A DNA stretch of 64,000 nucleotides from Desmodus rotundus (Eukaryota; Chordata; Mammalia; Chiroptera; Phyllostomidae): positions 83,763,073-83,827,072 of the forward strand of contig NC_071388.1 in assembly GCF_022682495.2 (NCBI RefSeq), read 5' to 3'. Below are positions 48,775 through 60,164 of the stretch, in pieces. Within the stretch, counting starts at the first letter, position 1, and the number at the start of each line of letters is the position of its first letter. Made by a program: the position numbers and the translations under genes. The notes beneath the pieces were generated by a model that worked only from the letters and a program-made list of their open reading frames with translations, had not been told where the DNA came from and made no database searches.

Positions 48775-48905
48775 CATGCACTAGAACATACACTGACAAA
48801 ATAAATTTCTGCCATTTCTATTCACTGCCATATGCCCAAGGCTTTTAGCAGGGCCTGGCACAGAGTGTGTACCTACTAATAACTTGTTAAGTGAATGAAT
48901 TTTCC
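48775..48905 (+). repeat. L2 LINE 3' end
   Basis: CTATTCACTGCCATATGCCCAAGG ... GCAGGGCCTGGCACAGAGTGTGTACC ... TTAAGTGAATGAATTTT is the L2 tail in order. The 82-codon minus frame over it is a shadow. Confidence 0.75.
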
Positions 48906-50600
48906 CAGAGGCCAGCTTGTTCTGTAAAATCTTGGGGACAAATGGAAGGTGAGTGCTTAGAAGAAAGCTGAATACGCAGACTGGCAGCAAAGACCGTGGC
49001 AATAGGCCAGTGTGGTAGAACTGACTCATTCAAATCCATCACAATTGTTCACCGTTTCCTAATAAAATTGCAGGAAATCAAACAAATTATATATTTTGCT
49101 ATTTTTAACTAAACTTTTTTTCTGTTTTGGGGATAAGGGGCTCTGAATTTCATTTTGTATTGGGCTCTGCAATTATGTGTACTCAGTCTTATATAGAGAT
49201 ATCTTAATTTATTTTTATCTGTTTCTATCTCATTTGTCATTTCATTGACCACTTCCAAATTCCCCACATCAAAAATTCTGGAGTTTTTAACAGTGTGCGT
49301 CCCTCCAAGATGAAATAATACTGGATAGTAGAGAACAACGTCCACTGATGTACTTGATATTCTCAAAATCTTCATTATATCACCTATGAAAGTTGAACCT
49401 CTAGTGCTCCATCAAATACAGGCGCCATGACTGGTGAATTACCTTCTGTATCTTGTAAGGTAGCCTTAATATAGTTATTTGGAAAGTTGCTATGCACATC
49501 AGCACGTCAAAAGTTCTGTAGAATCCTCCAATTTTTGTTTAACCCAGAATCGGCACGAGTATCTGTGCATGGGCCTTTTTATCAATATAACATCACCAAC
49601 CCTCTATGTAGCTTCTATTTCCTGGACACTATTTGAGAAACATGCACAAACGTTATGGTTCTTTCAGGTTTTAAATTCAGTTTTCTTTAAAAAGTCAAAA
49701 TGCTGCAGGATGTAGGCTTATTTTTATTCTGCTTAGGTAGGATATGTGCTTGTATTTGGGAGTTTCTAATGAATGAGATTTACTTATGTGAATTTCCACC
49801 ACTATGCTATACCAAAATAACTTTTTTTTGTCATGAACACTTCACCTCTCGAGAAAGAAACACAAGACAGGAGACCTTAGCAGTCATTGTTATTTTTCTT
49901 TATAGACATATATTAAAAATGTAACTTTTTAACCAAATATTGTGATATTTGAATTGTCTACCTATGAGATATCTTTGGGCCATAGGTAATTGATATGATC
50001 ATGTAACTATGTATTATGGGTATAATTGCAACTTCTAAAAATCCTTATGAAAATTTTGAAAGATCATTGCAATCATTATACAATTTAAAACCATAGTCAA
50101 TGAACCATGCGTTCTTTTCTCTCATTATGTACAGGGGTTGTCATTTCAGTGACAGTTTTCCACAATACCTAGTCCGGAAGAGGCAAGGTTAATGTAGCTC
50201 CGAAGTTAAGAGAACTGAATGTGGAGTCATGTTTGTAGCTTGAGTAGATCGCTCTCCTGTCAACTGAAGTGGGGCAATTTATTTTAAGGTATTTTACTCC
50301 TATATTAAGTGTAGTTTAAAACAGTTCTTACCTTTTAGAATTGATTTGCAAGTAAAATTAAAACATAAGAACACAAATAATAACAAAAAAATAATAATAA
50401 AATTAGGAGGAAACTGAAACAAAACAAGGAACAGATAGTAACCTCATATAATATAAAATATAGCAGATAAAAATATTTTAGTTATATTCAAAGCAATAAT
50501 AGAGAATATAATATCTATGAAACATATATGGATGCTATGTTAAAATGCCTATATTTGTATGTCTACGTGTGTGTCTGTATATATATATACTTAGAATCTA
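48906..50600. other. AT-rich DNA, nothing recognised
   Basis: No gene or repeat is supported. Frames of 74-88 codons (49109-49924) lack domain features. Confidence 0.4.
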
Positions 50601-50639
50601 AATAATGAAAACAGAAATAAAGAGAAAATGAATAGAAGA

Positions 50640-51455
50640 CTGACAAGATAAACCTAGTAACACCACTGAAAAACTTCAAGAAAAGAGGAAATAGAAAAAA
50701 TGATTAAAATCAAAGCTCAACTGGGAGGTTCAGCATGCAATTAATATTGTCAGAAAGAGCAATTAGAGAAAATGAGCAAAAGAAGTGATGAAACACATGG
50801 GACAAGAAAATTTTCAGAAATCCCAAGATGGAGATAATCTTCCAGACTATTGGAAGATTATCTAACAGTGCCCATTAGAGCAATAAGTGAAAAAAGACCC
50901 ACACAACTCATATTGCCATGTTTCAGAGCATAGTCATTGAAAAAGAGCCAAATGGCTTAAAGAAGAATAACAAATAATCTATATAATATATGGAATAAAC
51001 TGCAGCAATACAGTGTGAAGGAAGAAAATAGCATTTCACACGTACAAATTTTCAAAAAATGTACCTCCAGTGCTTGAAGTTACCAGATTCATCCATCTGA
51101 ATGGAGGTTGCAGAATGTTTGAAGAAACAAAGTGGAAAAGAACTAAAAGTTACCTGGAAAACAAAAAATCTAAAGAAAGAAGGAAGTGAAGTAGAATTCA
51201 CAAGGTGGTAGTAGAGGTCAGTCCTAGGAAAACATCCCTGCATCTGGTCGAGATAACAGGCAGTTCAGATCAAAGTAAGGAGACAGAAGTCTCCAGAAGG
51301 AATGTCTGCAACAGAAAATAAACAGAACAGATAGATTCCCTGAGATATGAGACTATTGAGTGCAACTATTGAGTGCAGCAGGGTTTTTTCAGGAATTTGG
51401 GATAAATTAGCAACATAAACCCTGAATGTTGATTTGACAAAAATTGTGATACATT
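50640..51455 (+). repeat. Ancient L1/HAL1 ORF1-region fragment
   Basis: The A-rich order 'TTGTCAGAAAGAGCAATTAGAG ... AATTTTCAGAAATCCCAAG ... AAGACCCACACAACTCATATTGCC' follows old L1 ORF1 sequence with many stops. Weakly supported beyond 51000. Confidence 0.45.
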
Positions 51456-51560
51456 TGTTTTGGGAGTACGGGGCAAGAGGACAGCAGGAGGTGGTCAGAA
51501 GAATAATAGCAGACAACTGTAATTGAACAACAATAAAAAAAAGAAAAAAAGAAAAGTAAA
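51456..51560 (+). repeat. L1 3' tail fragment
   Basis: The G-rich run at 51460-51495 is followed by GCAGACAACTGTAATTGAAC, then 'AACAATAAAAAAAAG' and an A-rich tail, like the end of the young L1 3'UTRs at 24960 and 52460. Confidence 0.6.
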
Positions 51561-51957
51561 AGACTTCTTCAAATTTGAACAAGCAAGATATAACTGTATT
51601 TAAACTGAGTATTTGAACATAGGTACATATTGTTGTATCTTGCTTTTTCAAACAAAATAATAATGTCATGCAGAACATGTACATAGTTGTGCCCAATTGA
51701 AGTTAATTGAGTTTTTGAAAAAAATCTATTTTGATAATCAACCTGTAGGAAATTTTTAATCCCAGGGGATTTTTTTCATACCACTCATAACAATATGAAA
51801 CAATGTGCCCTTTAATCTATCAGTATTTAATCAAGGAATATAGATTCATTTAACTAAAACAACAAAGCATTGTAATAAAATGAATATGGTAATACCTACT
51901 CTTTTACATTATCTACATGGGTATGTCTTAAATTCAATGCACATATAAATAAATCAC

Positions 51958-52078
51958 CAGGAATCTGCTTAAAACACAGCTTCTGATTCTATCGCCCGAG
52001 GTGGAGCCTAAGATTCTGCATTACAAACAAGTGCTCAGATTATGTGGATCCTGGTGGTTGCAGGACTATAACCACCAA
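51958..52078. repeat. MER5-type hAT fragment
   Basis: ATCACCAGGAATCTGCTTAAAACACAGCTTCTGATTC ... GGTGGAGCCTAAGATTCTGCATT follows the internal order of MER5A. The ends are missing. Confidence 0.6.
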
Positions 52079-52231
52079 CACGGCCCTATGCCATTTTTCC
52101 TCACCACACTGAAAATAGTTGTTAAATATATTGATTCCATTATAAAAAGATTTAATAATCAAATAAATTTTGGAAATTTTAGGTTAAATATTAACTTCCA
52201 GATTCCTCTGGGTATTCAAAATGTTACATCA

Positions 52232-52495
52232 ATAAAACAAAAAAGCAAGTAAAATATAACCAGAGACAGTGAAATTAAGAACAAATGGACAGTAACCAGA
52301 GGGGAAAGGGGAGGAGAAAATGAAGGGGAAAAGGATGAAGTGTTTTCAGGAACAACTATAAAGGACACATGGACAAAACCAAGGTGGGATGGAATCAGTG
52401 GGGGGAGGTGGGATGGCTGGGGTTGAGGGCAGAGGTGGAGGGAAAAGGCAAAAAACTGTACTTGAATAACAGTAAGAATTTTAAAAAATGAAAAA
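52232..52495 (+). repeat. Young-type L1 3'UTR, 5'-truncated
   Basis: AAAATATAACCAGAGACAGTGAAATTAAGAAC, then a G-rich run, 'ATAAAGGACACATGGACAAAACCAAGG', a second G-rich run and an 'ACTGTACTTGAATAACAGTAAG' tail match the 3'UTR of the L1 at 23641-25024. Only about 260 bp remain. Confidence 0.85.
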
Positions 52496-52644
52496 ATGAA
52501 AAAAATGTTACAGTTGAGTATCAGTCTCCAAAATGAAGACAGAACACACCACAGTTTCCATATTTTCTTGGCTGCTGTTAGAGAAAAAATTATTCATGAC
52601 CCTTGTTGAAGAACAGTAAGGCAGACAGTATTCAGGGGCACTAC

Positions 52645-53204
52645 TGCAACAGTGGAAAGTTGTAAGGGTGGAAAATTGTAACCCATCCTACCATCCTTTT
52701 GACATGTTTCCGTAAGCGCTGACTCTGACTAACATGCACTTTATAGACAAACGGCATGTTTATATAAGAATACTAGGAACTAGTTTCAAAAGATATAGAC
52801 CCTGACCTTCATTCATCCCACTGCTGGGAGATTTACTGACCTTCATCCATGGAGCCAGGATGATGTAAAGCCAAGATAATGTGAAGCCAGGATGACCTAA
52901 TCAGGATGATAAACACCGGACCATCACTTGCTTTATTGGAATGGACTGTGCTTTCTGCACAGAGAACTTTTCAATGCTTTTCTTTGATCTCTTTGTTCTG
53001 TTCTCCTCTCTCTCCTTATAAAAACCTCTGTCTGCCTCCACCGAGAAGGGGGAAGATGGGCTTTGAGACATGAGTTCCCACATCTTCCCCAGAGATGGTT
53101 CCCCATCTTCCAGGTTGCTCACATCTGAATCAAACCATTTCCTTTACCTGTTCCTCAAGTATTGGCTTTTGCAGCGGCAGGCAGTGGACCTGCGTTCAGT
53201 TACA
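52645..53204 (+). repeat. Solo LTR of a class I-like endogenous retrovirus
   Basis: This 560-bp unit begins TGCAACAGTGG and ends GTTCAGTTACA, flanked by the 4-bp repeat CTAC (52641-52644 and 53205-53208). That is the target size usual for gammaretrovirus-like elements. A TATA box (CCTTATAAAAACC, about 53014-53026) is followed by CTGCCTCCACCGAGAAGGGG and a pyrimidine-rich R-U5. An alternative start is TGTAACCC at 52677, which pairs better with the GTTACA end but has no flanking repeat. No interior adjoins it, so it is solo. Confidence 0.65.
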
Positions 53205-53575
53205 CTACTACAATGGGGTTTTATGGTAAGGGATAGACTGAGCTCAACTCCAAATACAATACAAAGAAGTGGGGTTTTATAGCCAAGGAGCAGGGTGAAA
53301 GGGTAGAGGATAGAAAATTACTAAGAGGTAGGGTAAGTTTTTGCTAAATTGACCTAATAGGATTCTTGTTAAATGCAGTCAAGGTGAATGTATCTTAAGG
53401 GTGGTGGATTTCAGTAAACTGACACAGCAGGATTCTTGCTAAAAGTAGAATTGGGCCGAGGATAGAATCCAAGGTTAGGACCTAGTCAGAAAGAAGACTC
53501 AGAGGAGCCTATTTAGAGTTAGGTCAACACAAGAGTCTTTCTCAACACATAACACATTTTTTTTGAGGTGGTGAG
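53205..53575. other. Unassigned sequence right of the solo LTR
   Basis: GC-moderate, with two related segments containing GGATTCTTG(C/T)TAAA (about 53360 and 53430). It could be part of another LTR. No ends were found. Confidence 0.3.
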
Positions 53576-55350
53576 AAACAATAATAATATATTTGCCTTT
53601 GATATTACATATATACACCAAAAACTTAAAAAGGGTTACATATGTTTGTACTTTAGTTTATTTGGAGAATATTTAAAGCTTTTTTCTAATACAATATCTT
53701 AGGTAAAGGAAGAAAAGGATAAAATATTAACTTTCTATGATTTAAGCATTTAATTAACTAACTGAATACTTCCTATTTCTCAGATGAGTTATGCCTGAAG
53801 GCTATACAAAAGAAGTTAAATAATCTTAAAAGAATAATTTTATATTGTTTTTGAAAAACTTGGAGCCTTGGCTGGCCATCATTTTGTGTTTTAGTTTTCA
53901 CTATAGCAGGAAATGTGGAAAGGATTTCCTCCCTTTCAAGCTTTGCCTCAGTTTCAGGGAACTGTTGTCTCAGCTGGCTTGTACCCGCCGCTGCTATTTT
54001 TCGTTTACTGATAACTTCTTCCAGCCTCACTTGAGCAATCCACTTGTTTCTGCACATCCTTATGTGTCTAACTCACTTGGAGGAGATTTAGTCAGTGTGC
54101 AAGTGTACATTGTTGGACTCCAGTTTACTTCAGAATCACCAGCTGCAAATCCTCACTGTATTTTTAGAATGCATCCAGGGTGAAATAGCCAGCTTGGGAA
54201 TACTTACTGGGCCCCATTTTGGTTGTCAGTAATTAAACTTGATCAACACTTAGGGATATAAGTGTCACAATGTCTGCAACTCACTTTAAAATGGTTTAAA
54301 ATTCTTTGTGTGGAGGGAGACAGACGGAGAGAGAGAGAGAGAACTAGACAGAAGATTTAAGTTGATGACTAAAAATAACTAATACTATAGACAATGGGTA
54401 AAACAATAACATGTATTTGTCCACAATTTTCACAGTCTTGTGAAACAGCCAAGTCTCAACAAATTCACTAGGGGAAACAAAAAGTGCTTCATTCATTGAA
54501 TATAATGCAATAACATTGGAAATTTGCAGGTAACCTTTAGTCAAAAATCAACATTTTATTCTGAAATTTATTAGCACTTGTATATAACTCTGACAAAAAA
54601 GGAATTAAAATTGAAACTACATAAATCAGGATTAATGAGAGTTTTATATGAAAATTTTAAAAGATGTGGACAAAGAACTATTTGGAATAAATTTTGCATT
54701 TATATATAAACTACATACACACACACACACATATATTAAGGAAGGTGGGGGAAAATTGAATATAAATTAGCTCTGCTTTTAAAATTCATTTATCTCAGAA
54801 GAAAAAGGTCATTTTAATATTTTCAAATCCTTGCTTATTCTGAAAGTTTTAGCCATGAATATCTTCTCCAAACCCCCTTCTCACCCAACGTTAGGTCTTG
54901 CTCCTTCCATGTCCCAACTGTTCTGCGTTGTCATTATGGGCCACTCACAAATAAGGTGGCTTCTCTGTTGCAGATAAGTGGTCACTGAGAGGCCACCGTA
55001 ATGAGTGAAGCTCGTGATAACCAAATCAGCAAAGTGAACAAGTCAACTCTTTCTCTGCCCACACCAGTGCTTTCCCAGTAAGCCAGTGATGAAAGTAGCC
55101 CCAATGGTGGAATATTTATGTATGAACAACACAGAGAATCTTCCTCAGTAAAGATGACCTGGCTTGTCACATCTGCAGAGTACCAAACAGTTCAGCATTA
55201 GCAGCCAACCTCAAGGTTCTAATTTGGTACCAAATATTGGAGTTCAGGGACCAGATAGAGTTAATCAGATAGGATGGCATATTGAACAGTTTGTATCTGT
55301 GAGTAAGAATGAAACGAATTAATTGAAATATACATCTTTTAAATCCTCAC
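53576..55350. other. AT-rich DNA with (GA)n and (CA)n tracts
   Basis: Microsatellites lie at about 54324-54342 (GA) and 54715-54732 (CA). The 94- and 112-codon overlapping frames (53773-54183) run on opposite strands and show no domain. Confidence 0.4.
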
Positions 55351-55354
55351 CTAA

Positions 55355-55567
55355 GGATATGTTTATTGATTTTAGGGAGAAAGGAAAGGAGATAGAGACA
55401 CGTCGATGTGAGAGAGAAATATCAATCCATCGATCAGTTGCCTCCGGTATATGCCCCAACCAGGAATCGAACCCAAAAGGTAGGTATGTGTCCTGAATGG
55501 AAATCGGACCCTCAGACTTTCTGCGAACAGGATGATGAACTAACTAACTGAGTCACCTGGCCAAGGC
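55355..55567 (-). repeat. Ves SINE, minus strand
   Basis: The head at the right end reads CCTTGGCCAGGTGACTCAGT on the minus strand. The GGTTCGATTCCTGGTTGGGG box lies at 55454-55473. The body holds the conserved CATCGACGTGTCTC and ATCAATAAAC-like tail segments. About 213 bp, near full length. Confidence 0.9.
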
Positions 55568-55589
55568 AAATACACAATATTCTGAACTG

Positions 55590-56110
55590 TTGTGCTCAAA
55601 GAGGATTTATTCCAGAAATTCAAGGGTTCGCTTTATTGATTATTAATCTATTAATATAATTAATCACATAATTACATCACAGTGCCCAAATAATTTATTT
55701 TTCCAATATATATACCAAATTTATCTAATAAATTCATCAGTCATAACCATTCAATGTAATAGGTAAAAATGTAATAAAAGAAAACTATCTAAAGTAAATT
55801 AACCTTCTTCAAAATTACCGTGAGGATAAACAGATAGAATGAGGGTCCGCAGTATTTCCAACCTTACCTAAAATATTTTGGTAAATGCTAGCCTATGCAA
55901 TTAAAAGATGTAAAAAGAAACAGAATGTGTAAATACCATGTAGGTTTATTCACAGATAAAATAGAAAATATACATGAAAAATTAACTGCAAAATAGAACA
56001 ATTAGAGTGATCAGTGTGGAAGTATGTGAAAAAATTAACACGAAAAATGTACGAGCAATTTCCAGTATAAGGTCTGGGGATGAACCCTGATTATACTTCA
56101 CAGTAGAATT
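55590..56110 (+). repeat. Ancient L1 ORF2 (reverse transcriptase region) fragment
   Basis: AGAGGATTTATTCCAGAAATTCAAGGGTTC ... TCACATAATTACATCACAG ... ATTTTGGTAAATGCTAGCCTATGCAATTAAAAGA ... TTTATTCACAGAT follows the L1 RT domain order (the GFIPG-like start, then the segment before the FADD box). Many stops and deletions show it is dead. Confidence 0.65.
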
Positions 56111-57335
56111 TTAACTAAACAATGGATAAAGGCAATAGAATAGGACATACATTGTACATGGTTTTTTTTTTAACTTATAGAAATAACTAAGAAAAAACTG
56201 GGGGAAAAAAAGAAAAGTAAAAAATAGATTAAGCTGGCTGACTTATTTCTAAATCTTAACTGAGAATATAAGGAAATCCTTTGAAGCTGATAAATAAACT
56301 GGCAGGAACTTAAATGGAACATTTAGCACCAGAGCTGTTTATAAATTTAGCCCAACGTGCACCTCCCACATCCATAAATGAGAATTAAAAACAAGGTATT
56401 ACATTCCTGATGTCGACCACTCTAGGTAACACACTTGTCAGTGTGAGCCACAGAGTCTGGTGGCCGTTGCTGGCAGTACCTGAAGAGAAAACTCATTTGC
56501 AGATTTTATGGAGATAATGGTCACATGAATGCTGTTTTCATAATTATAACCAAACACTAAGTCATATAGTTTCTTTTTATTATCATTAATTTCCAACTTT
56601 TCCTGGCTGAGAATTCGTGAGAACCCTCTAGAAGATTTGGAGACCTGCCCACGTCTAGTCCAGCCTGACTGTCGCCTCTCAATCATCCAAGTGGCCCGTA
56701 GAATTCTTTTTGAAATAATCTCAAGCTTGTAGCAAGATTCTCATTCGCAATCATAGAAAGTTATTAATTGCTCATTAGATCCTTGTTGTTGTCAGTATCA
56801 CAAAGTTTACTGTCCTCAGAGATGATTAACACCTGCCAACAGTGATATACAACCTTGAGGACAACCTCCCTGTGGGTGTCGGCTGAAGCCCTGCTCAATC
56901 TTGGCAGCGGCGGCTACTGTCTGGGTGCTCTCACAGGCTGGAGCCATGGGGAAGAGGGGGTGTTCCTGAACTCATCGCTCTTTTGTTGGGAAGAATAACA
57001 AGTTCTCCTACTGGGTAGGAAAATAAGCATCAGAAGTTACCGTGACCAGCATTTAGTCCTTTTCTTCCTCACCTACTTTGCAGTGTAAGAGGTCAAAAAT
57101 GTGCTTTTTAACCATTTATGTCTACGTGTCCATGAGCTTGAATTGGTGACATTTATCAAATGTTATGTAATTTCAATATAGATAGGTAACATTAATTCCT
57201 TTGGTGCGATAATGTTTTCTCTTTATTTCTTCCTGTTATTGTATCACAAACCATACATTATACTTTCAATATAAAAATAAATGTGTCAACTGAATAAAAG
57301 AAAATTAATTCACAAAATCAGAGATGTTATTAAAT
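56111..57335. other. Unannotated intergenic DNA
   Basis: No gene. A small GC-richer patch at 56830-56960 is unassigned. Confidence 0.35.
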
Positions 57336-57492
57336 CAGTGCTTTTCAAATTTTAAAGAACATGAGACTTACTTAGGGATCTTGTTAAAATTCAGATTGTG
57401 ATTCAGCGGGTCTGTGGAGGGAGCTAAGATTCTACATTTCTAATAATTACCCAGGTGATGTTAACACAGCCTATCTGTGGCATATATTTTGA
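57336..57492. mobile_element. MER5A (hAT-Charlie non-autonomous transposon)
   Basis: CAGTGCTTTTCAAATTTTAAAG ... CTTGTTAAAATTCAGATTGTGATTCAG ... CATTTCTAATAATTACCCAGGTGATG follows MER5A in order, with its left CAGTG terminus preserved. Confidence 0.75.
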
Positions 57493-58150
57493 TTTGCAAG
57501 GATTTAATTAGACTTTAATAAACTTCTGTGCATATTGCTAATTGTCACTGAGAATTATGCATATATATACACATACTCATACATACAGATACTGAAATAA
57601 ACATTTTTTAAAATAAATTTTCTTGATAGTGGAAAGAAATCTTCATAAAACATATCACATTGAAAACTGATGATGTATCTAATAATTCCAAATGGGCTTT
57701 TCTCAGATTTTATGTCAATTTTTAGAAAATCAAAGTCATCTGCTACCATAGATATCATGAGATAATATCTAATTTTAAGTGAAAACAACCAAAATGGCAA
57801 AAAGTGTATGCACATGATACCATGCATGGGAATGTAAACAGACCTCAATAATTTAAAAATGTTTGGGATAGTTATAAAAGACATTTTACTAAAGCCTGGG
57901 AGAACCTGGACAAGTAAATGACTTTCTTCTGGAATCATGAGCGGACTTAATGAATGAATACATCTAGCCTGTTCTATGATATTTAATATAGACATATCTT
58001 TTAATAAGGTATATATATACCTTATATATATATGCACACACTAGATATCACCATTTTAAGTGTATTTTAAATGAAGTGATAACATTTAATATATTTTTTA
58101 AAATTTATGAATATTATAAAAATCATTACTTCAGAAAATAGTCATATAGT
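57493..58150. other. AT-rich DNA with a (TA)n tract
   Basis: TA-rich low complexity occurs at about 58008-58034. The 160-codon minus-strand frame (57555-58037) lies in AT-rich sequence and has no recognised domain. I treat it as chance. Confidence 0.4.
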
Positions 58151-58154
58151 GATA

Positions 58155-58385
58155 TCATTTGTTGAATACCTACTAAGTGCATATGCTATGCAAAGCACTT
58201 TAAATGAACTATTCAATATTCAAAACTCTCTTTGAGAAATATATTATTATTATCATTCCCATCTTATAGATGAAGAAACTGAGTCTCAAAAAATTATGAC
58301 TTTTCAGGGTTACACAACTAGTTAATGACAGATCTGGGATTCTAGCCTAGGTCTGTCTATTCTAAAGAATGTGCTCTTTAAATAT
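58155..58385 (-). repeat. MIR SINE, minus strand
   Basis: TTGAATACCTACTAAGTGC ... CCATCTTATAGATGAAGAAACTGAGTCTCAAAAAATTATG ... GATCTGGGATTCTAGCC is the MIR reverse complement at nearly full length. Confidence 0.88.
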
Positions 58386-58422
58386 GAAGGGCTCGTTTCA
58401 AAACATCATTCCATATCAATGA

Positions 58423-58566
58423 TGCCCAAAGTTTGCTTCCCAGATCAAAAGCATCAGCATTACCTGAAAACTTGTTAGAAATGCAAATTCTCAGGGACTA
58501 CAGGAACAGAAATTCTGTAAGTGAAACACATAATCTGTGTTTTAACATCCTCCAGGCAACTTAATA
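58423..58566. mobile_element. MER5A, opposite orientation to the copy at 57336
   Basis: GCATCAGCATTACCTGAAAACTTGTTAGAAATGCAAATTCTCAGGGAC ... AATCTGTGTTTTAACATCCTCCAGG follows MER5A. The order is the reverse complement of the 57336-57492 copy. Confidence 0.8.
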
Positions 58567-58918
58567 CATTTTTTTAAAGTAAAAACCAGTATAAAGAAGG
58601 ATTCTGCACCCAATTTCATTGTCAGAGGATGAGAATTTCTCTCATACTAGGAAGCACTTGTCCAGGCACCAGCTGAGTGTCCTGCATCTCAAACTCAATT
58701 TTCACACTACTAGGACATAGCATCGGACCCCACAGGTTAAGGGCTCAGTCCCACAAGACTGCCTTCCTTTTCAGTCAATCTCAAACCAAGGTGGTTACCT
58801 GTACTTCTGACTGACCGTAAATCAGGGGTTCCCACAAATTCTTCCTTGAGCTTAATTAATTTGCTAGAGCATTTCTCTGTATTTAGGACACCTATTATTC
58901 ACTAGATCACCATTTTTT

Positions 58919-59340
58919 TAATGAAAGATATTAAAGGATACAAACAGATTAAAAGATACATAAGAATAGGTATGGGGAAAGGGTTCAGAGCTTCCATGTC
59001 CTCTCCAAGCTGACACTCTCCCCCAATCTCCACATTGTTCAGAAGCTGGAAGCTTTTCCAACTCTGTCCCTGTGGGTTTATATAAAGACTTTACAACATA
59101 GACATGATTGATTAAATCATGAACCTTGGGTGTGTGATTCCATCTGCAGTCCCTCTCCCCTCTCTGGAAATAAGGAGGTGGGCCTGCAAGTTTCACACCT
59201 CCCACCACAAGGTTGATTCCCCCCTAGGGCACCCAACCTCCAGCCTTAAGTCACCCAGGGACAATCCCAAAGTCATCCATTAACATAACAAAAAATGTTC
59301 CTTTACTGCTTTCATCACTTAGGTTTGAGGAGCTCCATGG
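58919..59340. repeat. Probable ancient LTR (ERVL/MaLR-like)
   Basis: TATGGGGAAAGGGTTCAGAGCTTCC ... GAAGCTGGAAGCTTTTCC ... GACATGATTGATTAAATCATGAACC ... GTCCCTCTCCCCTCTCTGG ... TTAACATAACAAAAAATG follows the layout of an old mammalian LTR family. I cannot fix the exact name or ends. The 96-codon minus frame over it is a shadow. Confidence 0.5.
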
Positions 59341-59795
59341 CAGGAATGAGGACTGAGGACAAATGTATATTTCTTATTATAAATCAGAATATCACAGGTA
59401 TATAACTTTAAGCTCAGATGTTAGTAATTTGATTTTTATGATGTGAGGCATGATCAGAAACATATGTTTGGGCAAAGCAGGAAAATGTCTACATGGAATG
59501 ATATTTAAAATTCTGGGTAAATGTGCCTACCCAAAAGAATTTCTTCTTAACATCTTGGCTTAAGGTTAGACTTCATTAACAGAGAACAAACTAGTTTACA
59601 AATTAACTATGAGGTGCAAATTGTACATTCTGAATTACTTGCCTAGAATTCAGATCCATGCTACTACTTATGGTTACTGTTTTTATGTACTTTTTGTTTC
59701 TTTGACTCTTACTACTTAAGAGTCAAAGTCTCCTAAAGCTTCATTTGGTTGAATAAACTTATTATAACATTAACTGTCATTAAAAGAATGCCTTC

Positions 59796-60144
59796 TGTCA
59801 AGAACCACAAAGGGTCTGACAATTTACCCTCTTTTAGGCTAACAAGTGTCAAAATTAATGACAAATACTTTATCCAAGACAGGAATTAGTAGGGCCTGTA
59901 GGCAAGAGGAGCTGTCATGCCCAATGTTAGCCCTGGTGAAAGCCCTAGGTGAAGAACTCTAGGATTATAACAGTTCCCCTCACTTCCTCTTTCCCTCTAT
60001 ACAAAAACTTTCTTCTCTTTGTTACCCTGGGGTCTTACATGGTGCTTGTCATAGTTTCAGGTCCCTGATTGCAATCATTTTTTCACAAGTAAATCATTTT
60101 TTGTTGAAGAATACTGGGTGGCTTTCTAGTTTATGATCAATACA
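59796..60144 (+). repeat. 5' LTR of a class I endogenous retrovirus
   Basis: This 349-bp unit has TG...CA ends (TGTCAAGAACC to GATCAATACA). The R-U5-like part runs from ACTTTCTTCTCTTTGTTACC through TTCAGGTCCCTGATTGCAATC. It is followed after 2 bp by a primer-binding-site-like sequence, which fixes the right edge. The upstream side of the provirus cannot be checked for a target duplication because the 3' end lies outside the window. Confidence 0.75.
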
Positions 60145-60146
60145 TT

Positions 60147-60164
60147 TGGAAGCTCCAAGAAGAC
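60147..60164 (+). other. Retroviral primer binding site, degraded
   Basis: TGGAAGCTCCAAGAAGAC starts 2 bp after the LTR's terminal CA, the standard spacing. It best resembles the reverse complement of the 3' end of a tRNA-Thr (TGGAGGC-C-CCAGCGAG type), with several mismatches. The tRNA assignment is an inference and should be treated as tentative. Confidence 0.55.

Noticed and set aside
51265..51696. 143-codon minus-strand frame
   Set aside because: It overlaps an L1 tail and A-rich sequence read in reverse. The hydrophobic runs come from poly(A) and AT-rich tracts, not from a membrane protein.
57555..58037. 160-codon minus-strand frame
   Set aside because: It lies in AT-rich sequence, is rich in I, F, Y, K and S as expected from composition, and shows no domain. 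A frame of this size is expected by chance in 64 kb on two strands.
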